Shown here: in pieces, positions 35,856 through 45,261 of the stretch | How the letters are laid out: every line of letters starts with the position of its first letter | How positions within the stretch are numbered: the first letter of the stretch is position 1 | Source: SAR324 cluster bacterium | Lineage (GTDB): Bacteria > SAR324 > NAC60-12 | Reading direction: 5' to 3' | Assembly (NCBI GenBank): GCA_015231825.1 | Contig: JADGAV010000022.1 | Coordinates: forward strand, 1 to 62,500 | Length of the DNA stretch: 62,500 nucleotides | Notes under the pieces: generated by a model | Databases searched by the model: none | The model's input: the letters and a program-made list of their open reading frames with translations, nothing else | What the model was told of the DNA's origin: nothing | Position numbers and translations under genes: made by a program

Positions 35856-37184
35856 ATGACCCGGAACGGATTAGTTGAACAAGCTCAGGTTGCGCGTCAG
35901 GCCTCCATCACCCTCGCAAATCTGAGCACGGAGCAGAAAAACCAGATGCTCCTTGCAGCAGCGGCTGGCCTGCGCCGGGGGGTTGAAAAAATCCTCTCGG
36001 CCAATCAACTGGATTTGGGACCTGCCCAGGCAATGGTGGATCGCGGAGAACTTTCCTCCTCCGCCTATCAGCGACTCATTCTGAACAGGAACAAAATCGA
36101 ACAAATGGCGCTCAATATGGAAAGTGTCGCTCAGTTGCCTGATCCGGTCGGGACTGTTCTCAGGGGAACCCGATTGGCAGAAGATCTGGATCTCTACCGG
36201 GTATCCTGTCCGATTGGTGTGCTGCTGGTGATCTATGAATCCCGACCCGAAGTGACAGTGCAGATTTCCGCCCTGGCGATCAAATCCGGAAATGCGGTCA
36301 TACTTAAAGGCGGAAGCGAAGTAACACACTCCAACCAGATTTTGGCAGAAATCATTTTAGAATCTCTATCTGTTTTCGATTTCATGCCAGTGGGAGCCGT
36401 TCAAATGCTCAATACCCGAGAGGAGGTTTCTCAATTGCTGGAAAGCAGTGACTGCATCGACCTGATCATTCCCCGGGGGAGCAACGCGCTGGTCCGGCAT
36501 ATTCAAGCTCACTCAAAAGCTCCGGTATTGGCTCATGCAGATGGGATTTGTCATGTTTATCTGGATGAATCGGCCGATCCGGAAAAAAGTGAAGAAGTTG
36601 TGATTGACGCAAAGATTCAGTATCCCGCAGTTTGCAACGCTATGGAAACCCTGCTGGTTCATGAAAAAGTTCCCGAGAGCCTTTTGATTCGTATTCTGGA
36701 AAAATTGCAAAAAGAACAGGTGGAATTAAGGGTTTGTGAAAAAACCGCCCGGAATCTGGCCGGGACAAATTCTTTGCAGATGTCACCTGCCACTGAAGAA
36801 GACTGGCGTACCGAATACACTGATTTGATTTTGTCCGTCAAAACAGTAGCCTCCCTCGAAGAGGCCGTATCGCACATCAATACATACGGTTCCAAACACA
36901 CGGACAGCATTGTGACAGAAAATAAAAAGCGGGCAGAATGGTTCATGAACCAAGTAGACGCAGCCGGTGTTTTTTGGAATGCATCAACCCGGTTTGCAGA
37001 TGGGTTCCGCTATGGATTTGGCGCCGAAGTCGGCGTCAGCACAAGCAAAACGCATGCGCGAGGACCCGTGGGCTTGGAAGGATTGGTGATCTACAAATAT
37101 AAACTATATGGGCATGGTCAGGGAGTTGCACGCTATGAAGGGTCAGAAAATACGTACCTGCACGAAGCCATTGATCTCCAATGA
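35856..37184 (+). CDS. proA: Glutamate-5-semialdehyde dehydrogenase
   Basis: The frame is open from 35583 but overlaps wzt. I select ATG 35856 (MTRNGLVEQAQVARQAS), giving 442 residues against about 420 for the family; no strong ribosome site helps the choice. The aldehyde-dehydrogenase-fold motifs are present: SRPEVTVQISALAIKSGNAVILKGG, IIPRGSNALVRHI, the catalytic Cys260 in VCNAMETLLVHE, and the C-terminal FWNASTRFADGFRYGFGAEVGVST. It reduces gamma-glutamyl phosphate in proline synthesis with ProB, which is not seen here. The 103 bp between wzt and this start hold no gene. Confidence 0.92.
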   Translation: MTRNGLVEQAQVARQASITLANLSTEQKNQMLLAAAAGLRRGVEKILSANQLDLGPAQAMVDRGELSSSAYQRLILNRNKIEQMALNMESVAQLPDPVGTVLRGTRLAEDLDLYRVSCPIGVLLVIYESRPEVTVQISALAIKSGNAVILKGGSEVTHSNQILAEIILESLSVFDFMPVGAVQMLNTREEVSQLLESSDCIDLIIPRGSNALVRHIQAHSKAPVLAHADGICHVYLDESADPEKSEEVVIDAKIQYPAVCNAMETLLVHEKVPESLLIRILEKLQKEQVELRVCEKTARNLAGTNSLQMSPATEEDWRTEYTDLILSVKTVASLEEAVSHINTYGSKHTDSIVTENKKRAEWFMNQVDAAGVFWNASTRFADGFRYGFGAEVGVSTSKTHARGPVGLEGLVIYKYKLYGHGQGVARYEGSENTYLHEAIDLQ

Positions 37185-37293
37185 TTGTTTCCACACCTCA
37201 ATGTTGAAAAAAATCACGGGATCACCAAGAATTTCAATTTTTTGAGGGTTGACAGTCTCTACGCGATCATTTTTTCTGAAGAAAGGAAGACAA

Positions 37294-37938
37294 ATGCGTT
37301 TGATTTTTTTAGGAGCACCGGGTTCCGGCAAAGGGACACAGGCTCAGAAACTGGTAAAAGATTTCAAGATCGTCCAGCTTTCCACAGGAGACATGCTCAG
37401 AGCAGCGGTTGCTGCAAAAACTGAAATCGGATTAAAAGCCAAAGCCGTAATGGAATCCGGGATGCTGGTCGCCGATGAAATCATGATCGGAATAATTCGG
37501 GATCGAATCAAAGAACCGGACTGCGTCAACGGGTATCTGCTGGATGGTTTTCCCCGCACCGATGTTCAGGCAGAAAAACTGGACGAACTGCTGAATGAAA
37601 GAGGAGAAAAAATTGATGCAGTGATCCATCTCGTCGTCGATGAAAAGATGCTCACTCAAAGAATAACAGGCCGACGTGTGCACCTTCCCAGCGGCCGTGC
37701 CTACCATCTCGAATTCAATCCGCCGAAAGTTTCCGGAAAAGACGATATCACGGGAGAAGAACTCACCCACCGTAAAGATGATACTGCAGAAACTGTGCAG
37801 GAGCGTTTGGAGGCCTATCGCAATCAAACAAAACCACTCGTTGACTACTATACAAAAAAAGGGATCCTCAAAGAGGTTGACGCGATTGGAGAAATTGACG
37901 AAATATATACCCGGGTCAAAGCTGCGGTATCTCAATAA
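37294..37938 (+). CDS. adk: Adenylate kinase
   Basis: The start at 37294 follows AAGGA by 7 bp; an in-frame ATG at 37249 adds 15 residues of no value. The 214 residues have the P-loop GAPGSGKGTQ, the AMP-binding STGDMLRA segment, DGFPRT and a full-length LID (RRVHLPSGRAYHLEFNPPK onward), so this is the long bacterial type. The LID lacks the four-Cys zinc site. It equilibrates ATP, ADP and AMP in the cytoplasm. It follows proA by about 110 bp. Confidence 0.96.
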   Translation: MRLIFLGAPGSGKGTQAQKLVKDFKIVQLSTGDMLRAAVAAKTEIGLKAKAVMESGMLVADEIMIGIIRDRIKEPDCVNGYLLDGFPRTDVQAEKLDELLNERGEKIDAVIHLVVDEKMLTQRITGRRVHLPSGRAYHLEFNPPKVSGKDDITGEELTHRKDDTAETVQERLEAYRNQTKPLVDYYTKKGILKEVDAIGEIDEIYTRVKAAVSQ

Positions 37939-38011
37939 TCTGCAATCGAACCCCGCTTTTCTGATACTTCGTGAGAAAAGTTGTTTTCAGCAACTATTTT
38001 ACAGATCATCA

Positions 38012-38476
38012 ATGAATGCAATCAAAGATTTAGAAGAACGTCTCCACCGCGATATCATGCTCACTCAACATATGGGGCTTCTGGTAAAGAGCTACGATGA
38101 AAAAGGGCTGGTTCTGAGTGCTCCTCTGGAAAGGAATCTCAACCACAAACAAACTGCATTCGGAGGGAGCCTGAATTGCCTGGCGACTTTGGCAGGATGG
38201 GGAACTGTATATCTCATCCTAAAAGAAATGCAGCAGCAGGCGCACATCATCATTCAGGACAGCGAGATTTCATATCTCAAACCCGTGACCCAGGATTTTG
38301 AAGCGATTTGTCCTCAACCGGAAGAGATGATCTTGCGCAAATTTAAAAAGATGATCCAAAAAAAGCGAATCGGCAGAATTTCCCTGAATTGCCTAATCTA
38401 TCAGGGTGGGGAGATCGCAGTTTCATTTCGAGGAAGTTATGTGGCAACCGCCTACACTCAGGAATCCTCCTATTGA
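38012..38476 (+). CDS. YiiD-type thioesterase-like protein
   Basis: ATG 38012 (MNAIKDLEERLHRDIML) fits; the longer frame from 37676 overlaps adk. The 154 residues show the hotdog-type 4HBT_YiiD pattern, LERNLNHKQTAFGGSLNCLATLAGWG, in which the AFGGSLxxLAxLxGWG stretch is highly conserved in the C-terminal domain of YiiD and its stand-alone homologues. The substrate of the group is not established; acyl-CoA or acyl-ACP hydrolysis is the family expectation. It sits 73 bp downstream of adk and ends 7 bp before the convergent WecA-like gene. Confidence 0.75.
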   Translation: MNAIKDLEERLHRDIMLTQHMGLLVKSYDEKGLVLSAPLERNLNHKQTAFGGSLNCLATLAGWGTVYLILKEMQQQAHIIIQDSEISYLKPVTQDFEAICPQPEEMILRKFKKMIQKKRIGRISLNCLIYQGGEIAVSFRGSYVATAYTQESSY

Positions 38477-38483
38477 CCAGCCA

Positions 38484-40016
38484 TCAATTGACATTTTTAG
38501 GGTGGGAGTTCATGGAAATGCTGTGGGTGGTCTCTTTTCGATGAAGCGGAGCGGAATAATCCATCCGCTCGGGAGGCACTTCATGGTAGAGCCGATGAAT
38601 GTTTTTTATCAACGCCTCAATGACCTGATCCATCAGCCTTCCCTTGGCGTCTGAATCCAAATCCAGTTCATCCGCACGAAAATTCAGGATGATCTCCAAT
38701 ATCCCCTGCTCATAGACCAATTGCCGGTATCCATGCTCGTCTACGGAAAGCGACGCTTTGTATTCTGCAAGAAAATGAGAACCGACTTTGATTGAATAGA
38801 ATTCGATTTTCATTTGGCTCGCCCAAAAAGAAAAACTTTTTATCAAATCGTCCAGGGAAGTGTCTTTTTCAAAAAAGATATCAATATGTTCCGAAAGCGC
38901 GTGCACAAAGGACCGCTGCTTTTTCAAAGACGCTGTTTCCCGGATGCTCTGCAGCGGAGATTTGATTTCCTTGTACTCCAAAAAAAACAGGATCAAATAG
39001 GCGAGCATCATGGCTGCCAGACAGACAGACAGATATGAAATCGGTTCCCAATAGACAATCAGAGTCAATCCTGTGAATCCCGCAGAAAACAAATAGAGGA
39101 TCATTACTGATTGCCCCGGAGTATAGCCTTTGGCCAGCAGGCGATGATGCATGTGGTCTTTGTCTGCAGAATAAAAAGGAATTCCTTTGAGGTGCCGACG
39201 GAAAAATGAAAACAGGGTATCCAGAATCGGCACTGCCAGAAGGACGATGGGCAGTAGATTGATCGCACCCGTATCCGGACTCATCACCCCCCAGATGCAA
39301 AGTGTCGAGAGGCAATATCCTAAAAATAAACTTCCCGAATCTCCCATAAAAATGGAAGCTGGCGTTTTGTTGAACAACCAGAATCCCAATGTACCGCCAA
39401 TCAATGCGAGGCAAAAGACAACAATCGTCAGGTTGCCTTGAATAAAGGAAATTGCCAGCAACCCGCCCAGGGCAATCATGGCAATACCACTGGCCAGTCC
39501 ATCGAGGCCATCAATCAAATTGATGGCGTTCATCACTCCCACCATCCAGAAAACTGTCAGTGGAAATGCAAAAGCTCCCAGGGCCTGAATCCCGTAAACA
39601 GGCAGCTCAATATAGCGAACATCCAGTCCAAACCAACTCACCAGCACGGCAACGAGGAACTGCCCCAACAGTTTGTATCGGATTCTGATGTTCCAAAGAT
39701 CATCAGACAGTCCCACCAGAAAAATACCGAAGCCCCCAATCAAAAAAATAAATAAGGGGTCTTTGATACCAATCGAAAGCGGATTATCCGGGGCGTTGGG
39801 AACTCCGCCCACCAAGCCGTAGGCCAAAACAATCGTCGCCAAAAAACCAATCGTGATTCCGATACCGCCGGAACGGGGAATTTCCTTGATATGCGCATCT
39901 CTCAGGGATGGATCTTCTCTTGTAAAAAAACGCCCGAATCCCGAATAGATCAGAAGTACGGTGAAGGCTGTACTCAACAAAAGTGAGATGACAAACGAAA
40001 AGAGGAACGTATTCAT
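38484..40016 (-). CDS. WecA/MraY-family undecaprenyl-phosphate sugar-1-phosphate transferase with C-terminal extension
   Basis: In the 510-residue protein, residues 1-330 carry about eleven helices with the family signatures: RDAHIKEIPRSGGIGI near the N-terminus, the Mg-binding pair in GLSDDLWN (105-106), NAINLIDGLDGLASGIA, and the loop ADKDHMHHRLLAKG, whose HMHH form is typical of WecA rather than MraY. It would load a HexNAc-1-phosphate on undecaprenyl phosphate, starting O-antigen or enterobacterial-common-antigen-like glycans. A soluble extension of about 150 residues with no motif I know (YSIKVGSHFLAEYKASLS) follows the last helix. Such tails are unusual for WecA. Confidence 0.85.
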   Translation of the reverse strand: MNTFLFSFVISLLLSTAFTVLLIYSGFGRFFTREDPSLRDAHIKEIPRSGGIGITIGFLATIVLAYGLVGGVPNAPDNPLSIGIKDPLFIFLIGGFGIFLVGLSDDLWNIRIRYKLLGQFLVAVLVSWFGLDVRYIELPVYGIQALGAFAFPLTVFWMVGVMNAINLIDGLDGLASGIAMIALGGLLAISFIQGNLTIVVFCLALIGGTLGFWLFNKTPASIFMGDSGSLFLGYCLSTLCIWGVMSPDTGAINLLPIVLLAVPILDTLFSFFRRHLKGIPFYSADKDHMHHRLLAKGYTPGQSVMILYLFSAGFTGLTLIVYWEPISYLSVCLAAMMLAYLILFFLEYKEIKSPLQSIRETASLKKQRSFVHALSEHIDIFFEKDTSLDDLIKSFSFWASQMKIEFYSIKVGSHFLAEYKASLSVDEHGYRQLVYEQGILEIILNFRADELDLDSDAKGRLMDQVIEALIKNIHRLYHEVPPERMDYSAPLHRKETTHSISMNSHPKNVN

Positions 40017-40379
40017 AAGGAGTTGCAGAAAGTTTCTTCGGAATTGTACACCGATTAAAAATCATAATCCCTTCATTATTAAATGAACTGGATGAAACAC
40101 TCAAGAAGAACCTGTCTCTCCAGGCAATGTGTCATCCCAGGCGCAAGCCGATCAAAAACCCTCCATTTCCCTCCTCAATGCCCCAGCCTCTTTGTAGCTC
40201 GGTGCATTTGCCCCTCCCATTTCCCTTTTTCCACATTTTTTCTCCTCAGGAGGGTTTGTATCTACATTTTTGACAGGCTATGATATTTGTAGTCCTGATA
40301 ATTGTGGCAGAAGCCTCCAGGAGGAGCGCTTTCTTCCTCAAAAGGAAATTAAAATTAAAAAAACTCACAAGGAGACCAT
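40017..40379. other. Intergenic region upstream of lepA
   Basis: The 363 bp between the divergently transcribed WecA-like gene and lepA contain no gene I can support. A candidate promoter to lepA is described separately. The tract 40150-40260 is pyrimidine-rich but not repetitive. Confidence 0.5.
40256..40284 (+). promoter_or_regulatory. Candidate promoter for lepA
   Basis: TTGTAT at 40256-40261 and TATGAT at 40279-40284 are 17 bp apart, with a five-of-six -10 match, and lie about 95 bp before the lepA start. A TTGACA at 40270-40275 overlaps this, but has no -10 at the right distance. Confidence 0.35.
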
Positions 40380-42179
40380 TTGGATCAGAAAAATATTCGC
40401 AATTTTTCAATCATTGCACACATTGACCATGGAAAATCAACATTGGCCGATTGTTTAATGGGAGTCACCGGGGCGGTCAGTGAACGCGAATCCCAAAATC
40501 AGCTGCTCGACAGCATGGATCTCGAACGCGAACGGGGAATCACCATCAAATCTCAGTCAGCCCGCTTAAAATACAAGGCGAAAGATGGTCAGACTTATCT
40601 GTTGAACTTGATTGACACCCCAGGGCATGTCGACTTTACCTACGAAGTTTCCCGTTCATTGGCAGCATGCGAAGGAGCACTCCTGGTCGTTGATGCCGCA
40701 CAGGGAGTGGAGGCCCAAACCCTTGCCAATGTTTACCTGGCGTTAGACAACGACCTCGAAATTTTGCCGATCCTCAACAAAATCGATCTTCCGACTGCAG
40801 AACCGGAGCGAGTGGCTCAGGAGATTGAAGATGTGATCGGATTGGACACCAGTTTGGCCATTCATGCCAGTGCAAAACAGAAAATCGGTATCATCGAAAT
40901 TCTGGAACAGATTGTCGAACTGGTGCCCGCCCCATCGGGAGATCCTTCGGCACCATTGCGTGCATTGATCTTCGATTCGTGGTTTGATGCCTATGTGGGC
41001 ATCGTGGTGATGGTGCGTGTCGTCGATGGCGCAGTCAGAGTTGGAGATCGAATTCGCTTTATGGCTACCGGCCAGGAATATGAGGTCACACAATTGGGAA
41101 TTTTTAATCCGTTTCTGGAGCAGCAGAAAAGACTGGAGGCGGGAGAAGTCGGATTTATCTGCGCTTCCATTAAAACAATGGGACACACCAAAGTGGGGGA
41201 CACTGTCACCCTGGCTGCCAATCCCGCCCGGGAACCTCTGCCCGGATATGCAGAAGCAAAACCAATGGTGTTCAGCGGGGTTTATCCTGTCGATAACGAA
41301 CAATATGAAGAATTGAAGGATGCCTTGTACAAACTCACCCTCAATGACGCATCCATCAGTTACGAGCCGGAAACCTCAGCAGCGCTGGGTTTTGGATTTC
41401 GATGCGGCTTCCTCGGCCTGCTTCACATGGAGATTGCGCAGGAACGTCTCGAACGCGAGTTCAAGCTTGAACTGATTACCACGGCACCAACCGTTGTCTA
41501 TCATGTTCACTTGAAAAACGGCGGGATCCTTAACATTGACAACCCGTCTCAACTGCCTTCTCCCATGGAAATCGAAATGATTGAAGAACCTTTTGTTCGG
41601 GGACGAATCCTCACTCCTCCTGAATATATTGGAAATCTTTTGTCATTGTGCCAGGAAAAGCGGGGGATTCAAGTAGACATTGAATACCCGGCCCCCAATC
41701 GGAGTCTGCTCATCTATGATTTTCCCCTCAACGAAATCATGATCCATTTCTATGATCGATTGAAGTCCATTTCCCGCGGATATGCATCCTTCGACTATGA
41801 ATTGATCGATTATCGTGTCGGCAGTCTGGTCAAGTTGGACCTGATGCTCAACGGCAATCCGATTGATGCACTTTCCCTGATTGTCTCCAAAGAAAATGCC
41901 CAGTACCAGGGACGAGAACTGGTGAACAAAATGCGAACCCTGATTCCCAGACAGATGTATGAAGTCGCAATTCAGGCTGCAATCGGCAACAAAATTATTG
42001 CCAGGGAAACAAGAAGCGCATTGCGGAAAAATGTCACCGCCAAATGTTACGGCGGCGATATTACCCGCAAACGGAAGTTGCTGGAAAAGCAAAAAAAAGG
42101 GAAAAAAAGAATGAAGCGCCTGGGGACAGTCGAAGTACCGCAGGAGGCATTCATGGCAGTATTGAAACTTGAAAAATAG
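40380..42179 (+). CDS. lepA: Elongation factor 4 (LepA), TTG start
   Basis: The start is TTG at 40380, 5 bp after AAGGAG; the next codons give [27 protein letters not shown], the invariant LepA N-terminus, so the unusual start is secure. The 599 residues hold the GTPase motifs ([22 protein letters not shown]) and the LepA C-terminal domain ([40 protein letters not shown] in overlapping parts). LepA is a ribosome-associated translational GTPase linked to back-translocation or initiation under stress. Usually lepB follows; here a two-receiver protein comes 270 bp downstream. Confidence 0.97.
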   Translation: MDQKNIRNFSIIAHIDHGKSTLADCLMGVTGAVSERESQNQLLDSMDLERERGITIKSQSARLKYKAKDGQTYLLNLIDTPGHVDFTYEVSRSLAACEGALLVVDAAQGVEAQTLANVYLALDNDLEILPILNKIDLPTAEPERVAQEIEDVIGLDTSLAIHASAKQKIGIIEILEQIVELVPAPSGDPSAPLRALIFDSWFDAYVGIVVMVRVVDGAVRVGDRIRFMATGQEYEVTQLGIFNPFLEQQKRLEAGEVGFICASIKTMGHTKVGDTVTLAANPAREPLPGYAEAKPMVFSGVYPVDNEQYEELKDALYKLTLNDASISYEPETSAALGFGFRCGFLGLLHMEIAQERLEREFKLELITTAPTVVYHVHLKNGGILNIDNPSQLPSPMEIEMIEEPFVRGRILTPPEYIGNLLSLCQEKRGIQVDIEYPAPNRSLLIYDFPLNEIMIHFYDRLKSISRGYASFDYELIDYRVGSLVKLDLMLNGNPIDALSLIVSKENAQYQGRELVNKMRTLIPRQMYEVAIQAAIGNKIIARETRSALRKNVTAKCYGGDITRKRKLLEKQKKGKKRMKRLGTVEVPQEAFMAVLKLEK

Positions 42180-42352
42180 GAAGCCCGCCAAATGAACCCG
42201 GCCGATAGCAACTCGATGCCTTGAAGGCCAATGCAGCAACTGTCCGCAGTGAAGCTTCCGACTCAAATACAGGTTTTTCAGATGGGGGATCAGATGCATC
42301 GCAAAACAGGCGGACCCTGCTTAATTCACCTCAATAAATCCTTCCCCGGGAG

Positions 42353-42379
42353 AACTCTTGACAGAGTTTGTTCTTTTTG
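42353..42379 (+). terminator. Weak terminator-like hairpin overlapping a TTGACA box
   Basis: AACTCT (42353-42358) and AGAGTT (42363-42368) form a 6-bp stem with a 4-nt loop, followed by TGTTCTTTTT. The same bases contain TTGACA (42358-42363), which with TATTTG 18 bp downstream could be a promoter for the next gene. Either reading is weak. Confidence 0.3.
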
Positions 42380-42451
42380 CGTATTTGTTTAGAAGCACCA
42401 ACAACAAATCCACCCGGATAGTAATGCCACCCCTCTGACAGGCTTTTGCTT

Positions 42452-43990
42452 ATGGATTCTATTCTGCTGATCAGTCAGGACCGCCAAACCCACAAGTGGA
42501 TCAAAGAATTTTCAGAAAGAAAATTCGAGCCTCAGTTTAGTTTTAACGCAAAAGAAACTGTTGAGAAGCTTTCTGCCCCAGTCGATTTATTATTGTTCGA
42601 TGCCGATCAGAAACAGATGGAAATCACTGAATTCATGGATGAACTAGAGAACCATTTTTGGTACCTTCCTGTTCTGATCCTGACAAGTCATCCCGAAAAG
42701 AGTGATGAATTGGCAATGATTTCTCCGGAAATCGTTGGTCATTTGCCCAAACCCTTCAGCCAGGTTGCGTTTCAAGACACCGTCGAGACCGTCATTGAAA
42801 AATACCGCAAAAGCCGCAGAAAGGAGCTGTCCCTCGGAAAAAATATGCAGCATTTTGAAGAATCCCAATTTCTGCTTGGCTACCGAAGTCCTGCCACCAT
42901 TTATAAAGTCAGCCAGCACGGGATGGTTTTTTTTCTCCCCACCGCTGTGGCCAACGGTACCCGCATTCTTTTCAAGGGGAAACCGCTTTACAATAAATTG
43001 GGCCTTGAGACCGAAGAAGCTTCTTCAAGGGTTGAAATCCGTTCCAGCAAATGTCTGATCACGAGCGACCATCGTTTTAAAGTCACCGCTCATTTCACTA
43101 AAAACACAGATCCTGTTTCAAAAGAAAAGCTGGACCGTTATGTAGAAAAACATGCAGGAAAATACTCAAAACTCTCCAAGAAACAAACGCTGGTGGTGGG
43201 GGGGGACAACGACAGCGTATGGCAGACCTATAAATTTTATCTGAAAGATTCAGGATTCCGACTTTTTTTTGCACACAACGGCGAAGAGGTTCTTGAAAGA
43301 TTGAAACAAGCCCCGGTTGACATCCTGGTTTTGGATTCCAGCAATTTAAAGGCTCATGTCAACGATATCCTGGACCAAATGGAAGCGTTGAAAATCCGTA
43401 TTCCTGTGATTGTTGTGACAGAAGTGCAGGAACCCAAGATCATTCAGAAAATTGCACCCAAAGTAAAAGAACTGTTGATCAAACCCTACAATGCCAAAAT
43501 GCTGCTTGAACGCATTCATAAAGCCTTGGATCGATGGGAAAACGAACTCAGAACTCAAGAGGAGATTGGGGAAAATATCGGGCTATATTTCAACACTCGG
43601 GTCCTGCTTGCCTTTCAGGAATCTATAATCGTCGACCGAGTCCGCAAAGACGGACTGCTCTTTTATACTCACGAACCGATTGTTCCCACTTCTTCGATAT
43701 ATTTTAATGCCAGATCCTTATTTCAAACCATTGCAGGGGTCAACAGCAATGTGGGACCTTTGGAACTGGAAGTGATTTATTGTGAGCGGGTAGATGACAT
43801 CCGGCCTTATCGGGTTTTTGCAGAATTTCGAAACCTCCTCTCCTTTCAATTGGTGATTGACGCATTTGTTGATGGAAAGCCCATTCCTGAAATTGATGAT
43901 CAATCCTTCAATGAAACCGATGCAGAAGATATACTGGATGATTTTATTGACGACTTTGATTCTGACTTTTCAATTGAAGAATCTGTTTAG
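42452..43990 (+). CDS. Duplicated receiver/PilZ-like regulator
   Basis: ATG 42452 is preferred to an in-frame TTG 6 bp upstream, giving 512 residues. The order is receiver (1-120: phospho-acceptor Asp50 in LLLFDAD, Lys100 in LPKPF), a PilZ-like barrel (about 135-235), a second receiver (245-360: Asp295 in ILVLDSS, Lys344 in LIKPY) and a second PilZ-like barrel (372-465). The two halves align with each other: TRILFKGKPLYNKLG and SSIYFNARSLFQTIAG are matching strands. The acidic pair that binds Mg is reduced in both receivers, so phosphorylation may be weak. The C-terminus is acidic (DAEDILDDFIDDFDSD). A G8 run at 43198-43205 lies at the start of the second receiver. Confidence 0.65.
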   Translation: MDSILLISQDRQTHKWIKEFSERKFEPQFSFNAKETVEKLSAPVDLLLFDADQKQMEITEFMDELENHFWYLPVLILTSHPEKSDELAMISPEIVGHLPKPFSQVAFQDTVETVIEKYRKSRRKELSLGKNMQHFEESQFLLGYRSPATIYKVSQHGMVFFLPTAVANGTRILFKGKPLYNKLGLETEEASSRVEIRSSKCLITSDHRFKVTAHFTKNTDPVSKEKLDRYVEKHAGKYSKLSKKQTLVVGGDNDSVWQTYKFYLKDSGFRLFFAHNGEEVLERLKQAPVDILVLDSSNLKAHVNDILDQMEALKIRIPVIVVTEVQEPKIIQKIAPKVKELLIKPYNAKMLLERIHKALDRWENELRTQEEIGENIGLYFNTRVLLAFQESIIVDRVRKDGLLFYTHEPIVPTSSIYFNARSLFQTIAGVNSNVGPLELEVIYCERVDDIRPYRVFAEFRNLLSFQLVIDAFVDGKPIPEIDDQSFNETDAEDILDDFIDDFDSDFSIEESV

Positions 43991-44124
43991 AAAATAATGG
44001 TCATTTGGCCGGATTGGAAGAATACCAGGGACAGGAAAACAAAAAATAACTTGAATTTATCAGTGAAGTAGATTTGTATCTAGGTTGTCCTTTATTTTGT
44101 TTTTTTGCAGATTAGAGAAACTTC

Positions 44125-44385
44125 ATGTTGATTCGGCTAAGCATTTTGATTGTTGTCGCTTCGTTGATTACGAGTGCCCTTTGGCCTCTGGAACGCCTGT
44201 TTGTTTTCGCGGTTGTGCTGGCGGTGGCGCTGCCACTTTTCTGGGTACACGGGGAAGAACGTGAGCCTCTCCTCTCCAGCGCGCGTCCCAGCAAGGACAA
44301 CGTTGTGGAACTCGATGATTATCGGCGGAGAAAAAATTCTGAAAAGAAAAAAGGGCTCGGGCAGAAAAACTCGGAACGAAGTTAG
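44125..44385 (+). CDS. Small membrane protein
   Basis: The protein has 86 residues with two hydrophobic segments (IRLSILIVVASLITSAL at the start and LFVFAVVLAVALPLFWV) and a basic cytoplasmic tail (ELDDYRRRKNSEKKK). I do not recognise a family. It ends 20 bp before the stop of the convergent SprT-like gene. A candidate ribosome site is only AGAGAAA. The size and topology would also suit a small phage-shock or cell-division accessory protein; nothing in the sequence decides. Confidence 0.5.
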   Translation: MLIRLSILIVVASLITSALWPLERLFVFAVVLAVALPLFWVHGEEREPLLSSARPSKDNVVELDDYRRRKNSEKKKGLGQKNSERS

Positions 44386-44405
44386 CAGAAACGCAGCTTC
44401 CGAAT

Positions 44406-44918
44406 TCATTGAGACGGGTTGACCCGAGTATAAAAGATTTTTCCCCGGCAGAAACGGCAGATCAGATTTTTTCTTCGACGATGCACTTCTCTCTGCCAAC
44501 ATTGGTTGACGCATTGCTGAATATACTTCGACTCGGCGAATTTCAGAGAGTGGCAGCGTTTTCCGTTGCAGCCGATGGAGAGAGCCACCTGCTGCCATAC
44601 TCGGTCATGTCCTCTTTTCGGGGTCAGGGCATGCGCAATCTCATGTAGAATCGTATCAATAATTTCCGCTGCAGGCGCCTTTTCAGCAAAATACTTTGAA
44701 ACCGAAATGGTCTTGGTGTCATAGCGGCACTGACCTGCTCTTCTTTTGGCGTGATCAAATTGAAAGCGCCATCCCTGCTCAGTCAGACCGTGCTTCTGCA
44801 TCAAATACTGTGCTTCCTGCCGCACAACTTTCTGCTTGTTCTCGCTAGATTGTTCAGTAAACGGCAAGCGTTCCTCAAAAACAGTTCCTGACTTTCCCAG
44901 TTTCTGATCAAACCCCAT
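44406..44918 (-). CDS. SprT-like zinc metalloprotein
   Basis: In the 170-residue protein, TILHEIAHALTPKRGHDRVW contains the HExxH zinc motif (His92, Glu93, His96) with the third ligand likely His104, as in SprT/Spartan peptidases. A C-terminal zinc ribbon with Cys136, Cys140, Cys154 and Cys157 completes the SprT-like layout. The family includes DNA-protein crosslink proteases and uncharacterised bacterial SprT proteins, so proteolytic activity is inferred from the motif only. It is transcribed alone, with a repeat-rich intergenic region on its 5' side. Confidence 0.78.
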   Translation of the reverse strand: MGFDQKLGKSGTVFEERLPFTEQSSENKQKVVRQEAQYLMQKHGLTEQGWRFQFDHAKRRAGQCRYDTKTISVSKYFAEKAPAAEIIDTILHEIAHALTPKRGHDRVWQQVALSIGCNGKRCHSLKFAESKYIQQCVNQCWQREVHRRRKNLICRFCRGKIFYTRVNPSQ

Positions 44919-45261
44919 GCAACGGCCCTTCCCGGCTGGATGACAACTGCCCCTACTTTTCGAAAATTTTACAGCGAAAACGCCAGCTGCTTTATAACAG
45001 AAAAAAATTCAACCTTTTCAGTGAATTTACCAAGAACACAACCGCATCCACAAAACTCCTGCTCCTACTCTCAATCTTAATCCTGCTCCTGATCTTAATC
45101 ACCCCTCTTATCCTGCTCCTAATCCTCCCCTCTCAAAACGAAGCCAAGCCTATGAACAACCGAACTCGTTCTGGAAAGTGATTTTGAAAGCCCATGCGAT
45201 TGGCGGTCTCTAGCAAAATTCCTCTTAATTTTGCAGATATTACCGGGAAAGGCCATCAATT
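44919..45261. other. Intergenic region with hexamer-periodic tract
   Basis: The 343 bp hold no gene I can support. The only structure seen is the pyrimidine-rich repeat at 45056-45132, described separately. It lies between the SprT-like gene start and the stop of the DMGDH-like gene, both on the minus strand, so a promoter for the SprT-like gene must be here. Confidence 0.6.
45056..45132. repeat. Degenerate hexanucleotide-periodic repeat tract (copy 1)
   Basis: Read on the minus strand the tract divides into 6-bp units such as GGATTA, GGAGCA, GGATAA, TGATTA, AGATCA, GGAGCA, GGATTA, AGATTG and GGAGCA. GGAGCA occurs three times. A second tract of the same type lies at 60095-60190. Confidence 0.7.

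Noticed and set aside
42180..42445. Riboswitch or tRNA in the gap after lepA
   Set aside because: No cloverleaf, no conserved riboswitch core that I can recognise; only a weak hairpin/promoter overlap was retained.
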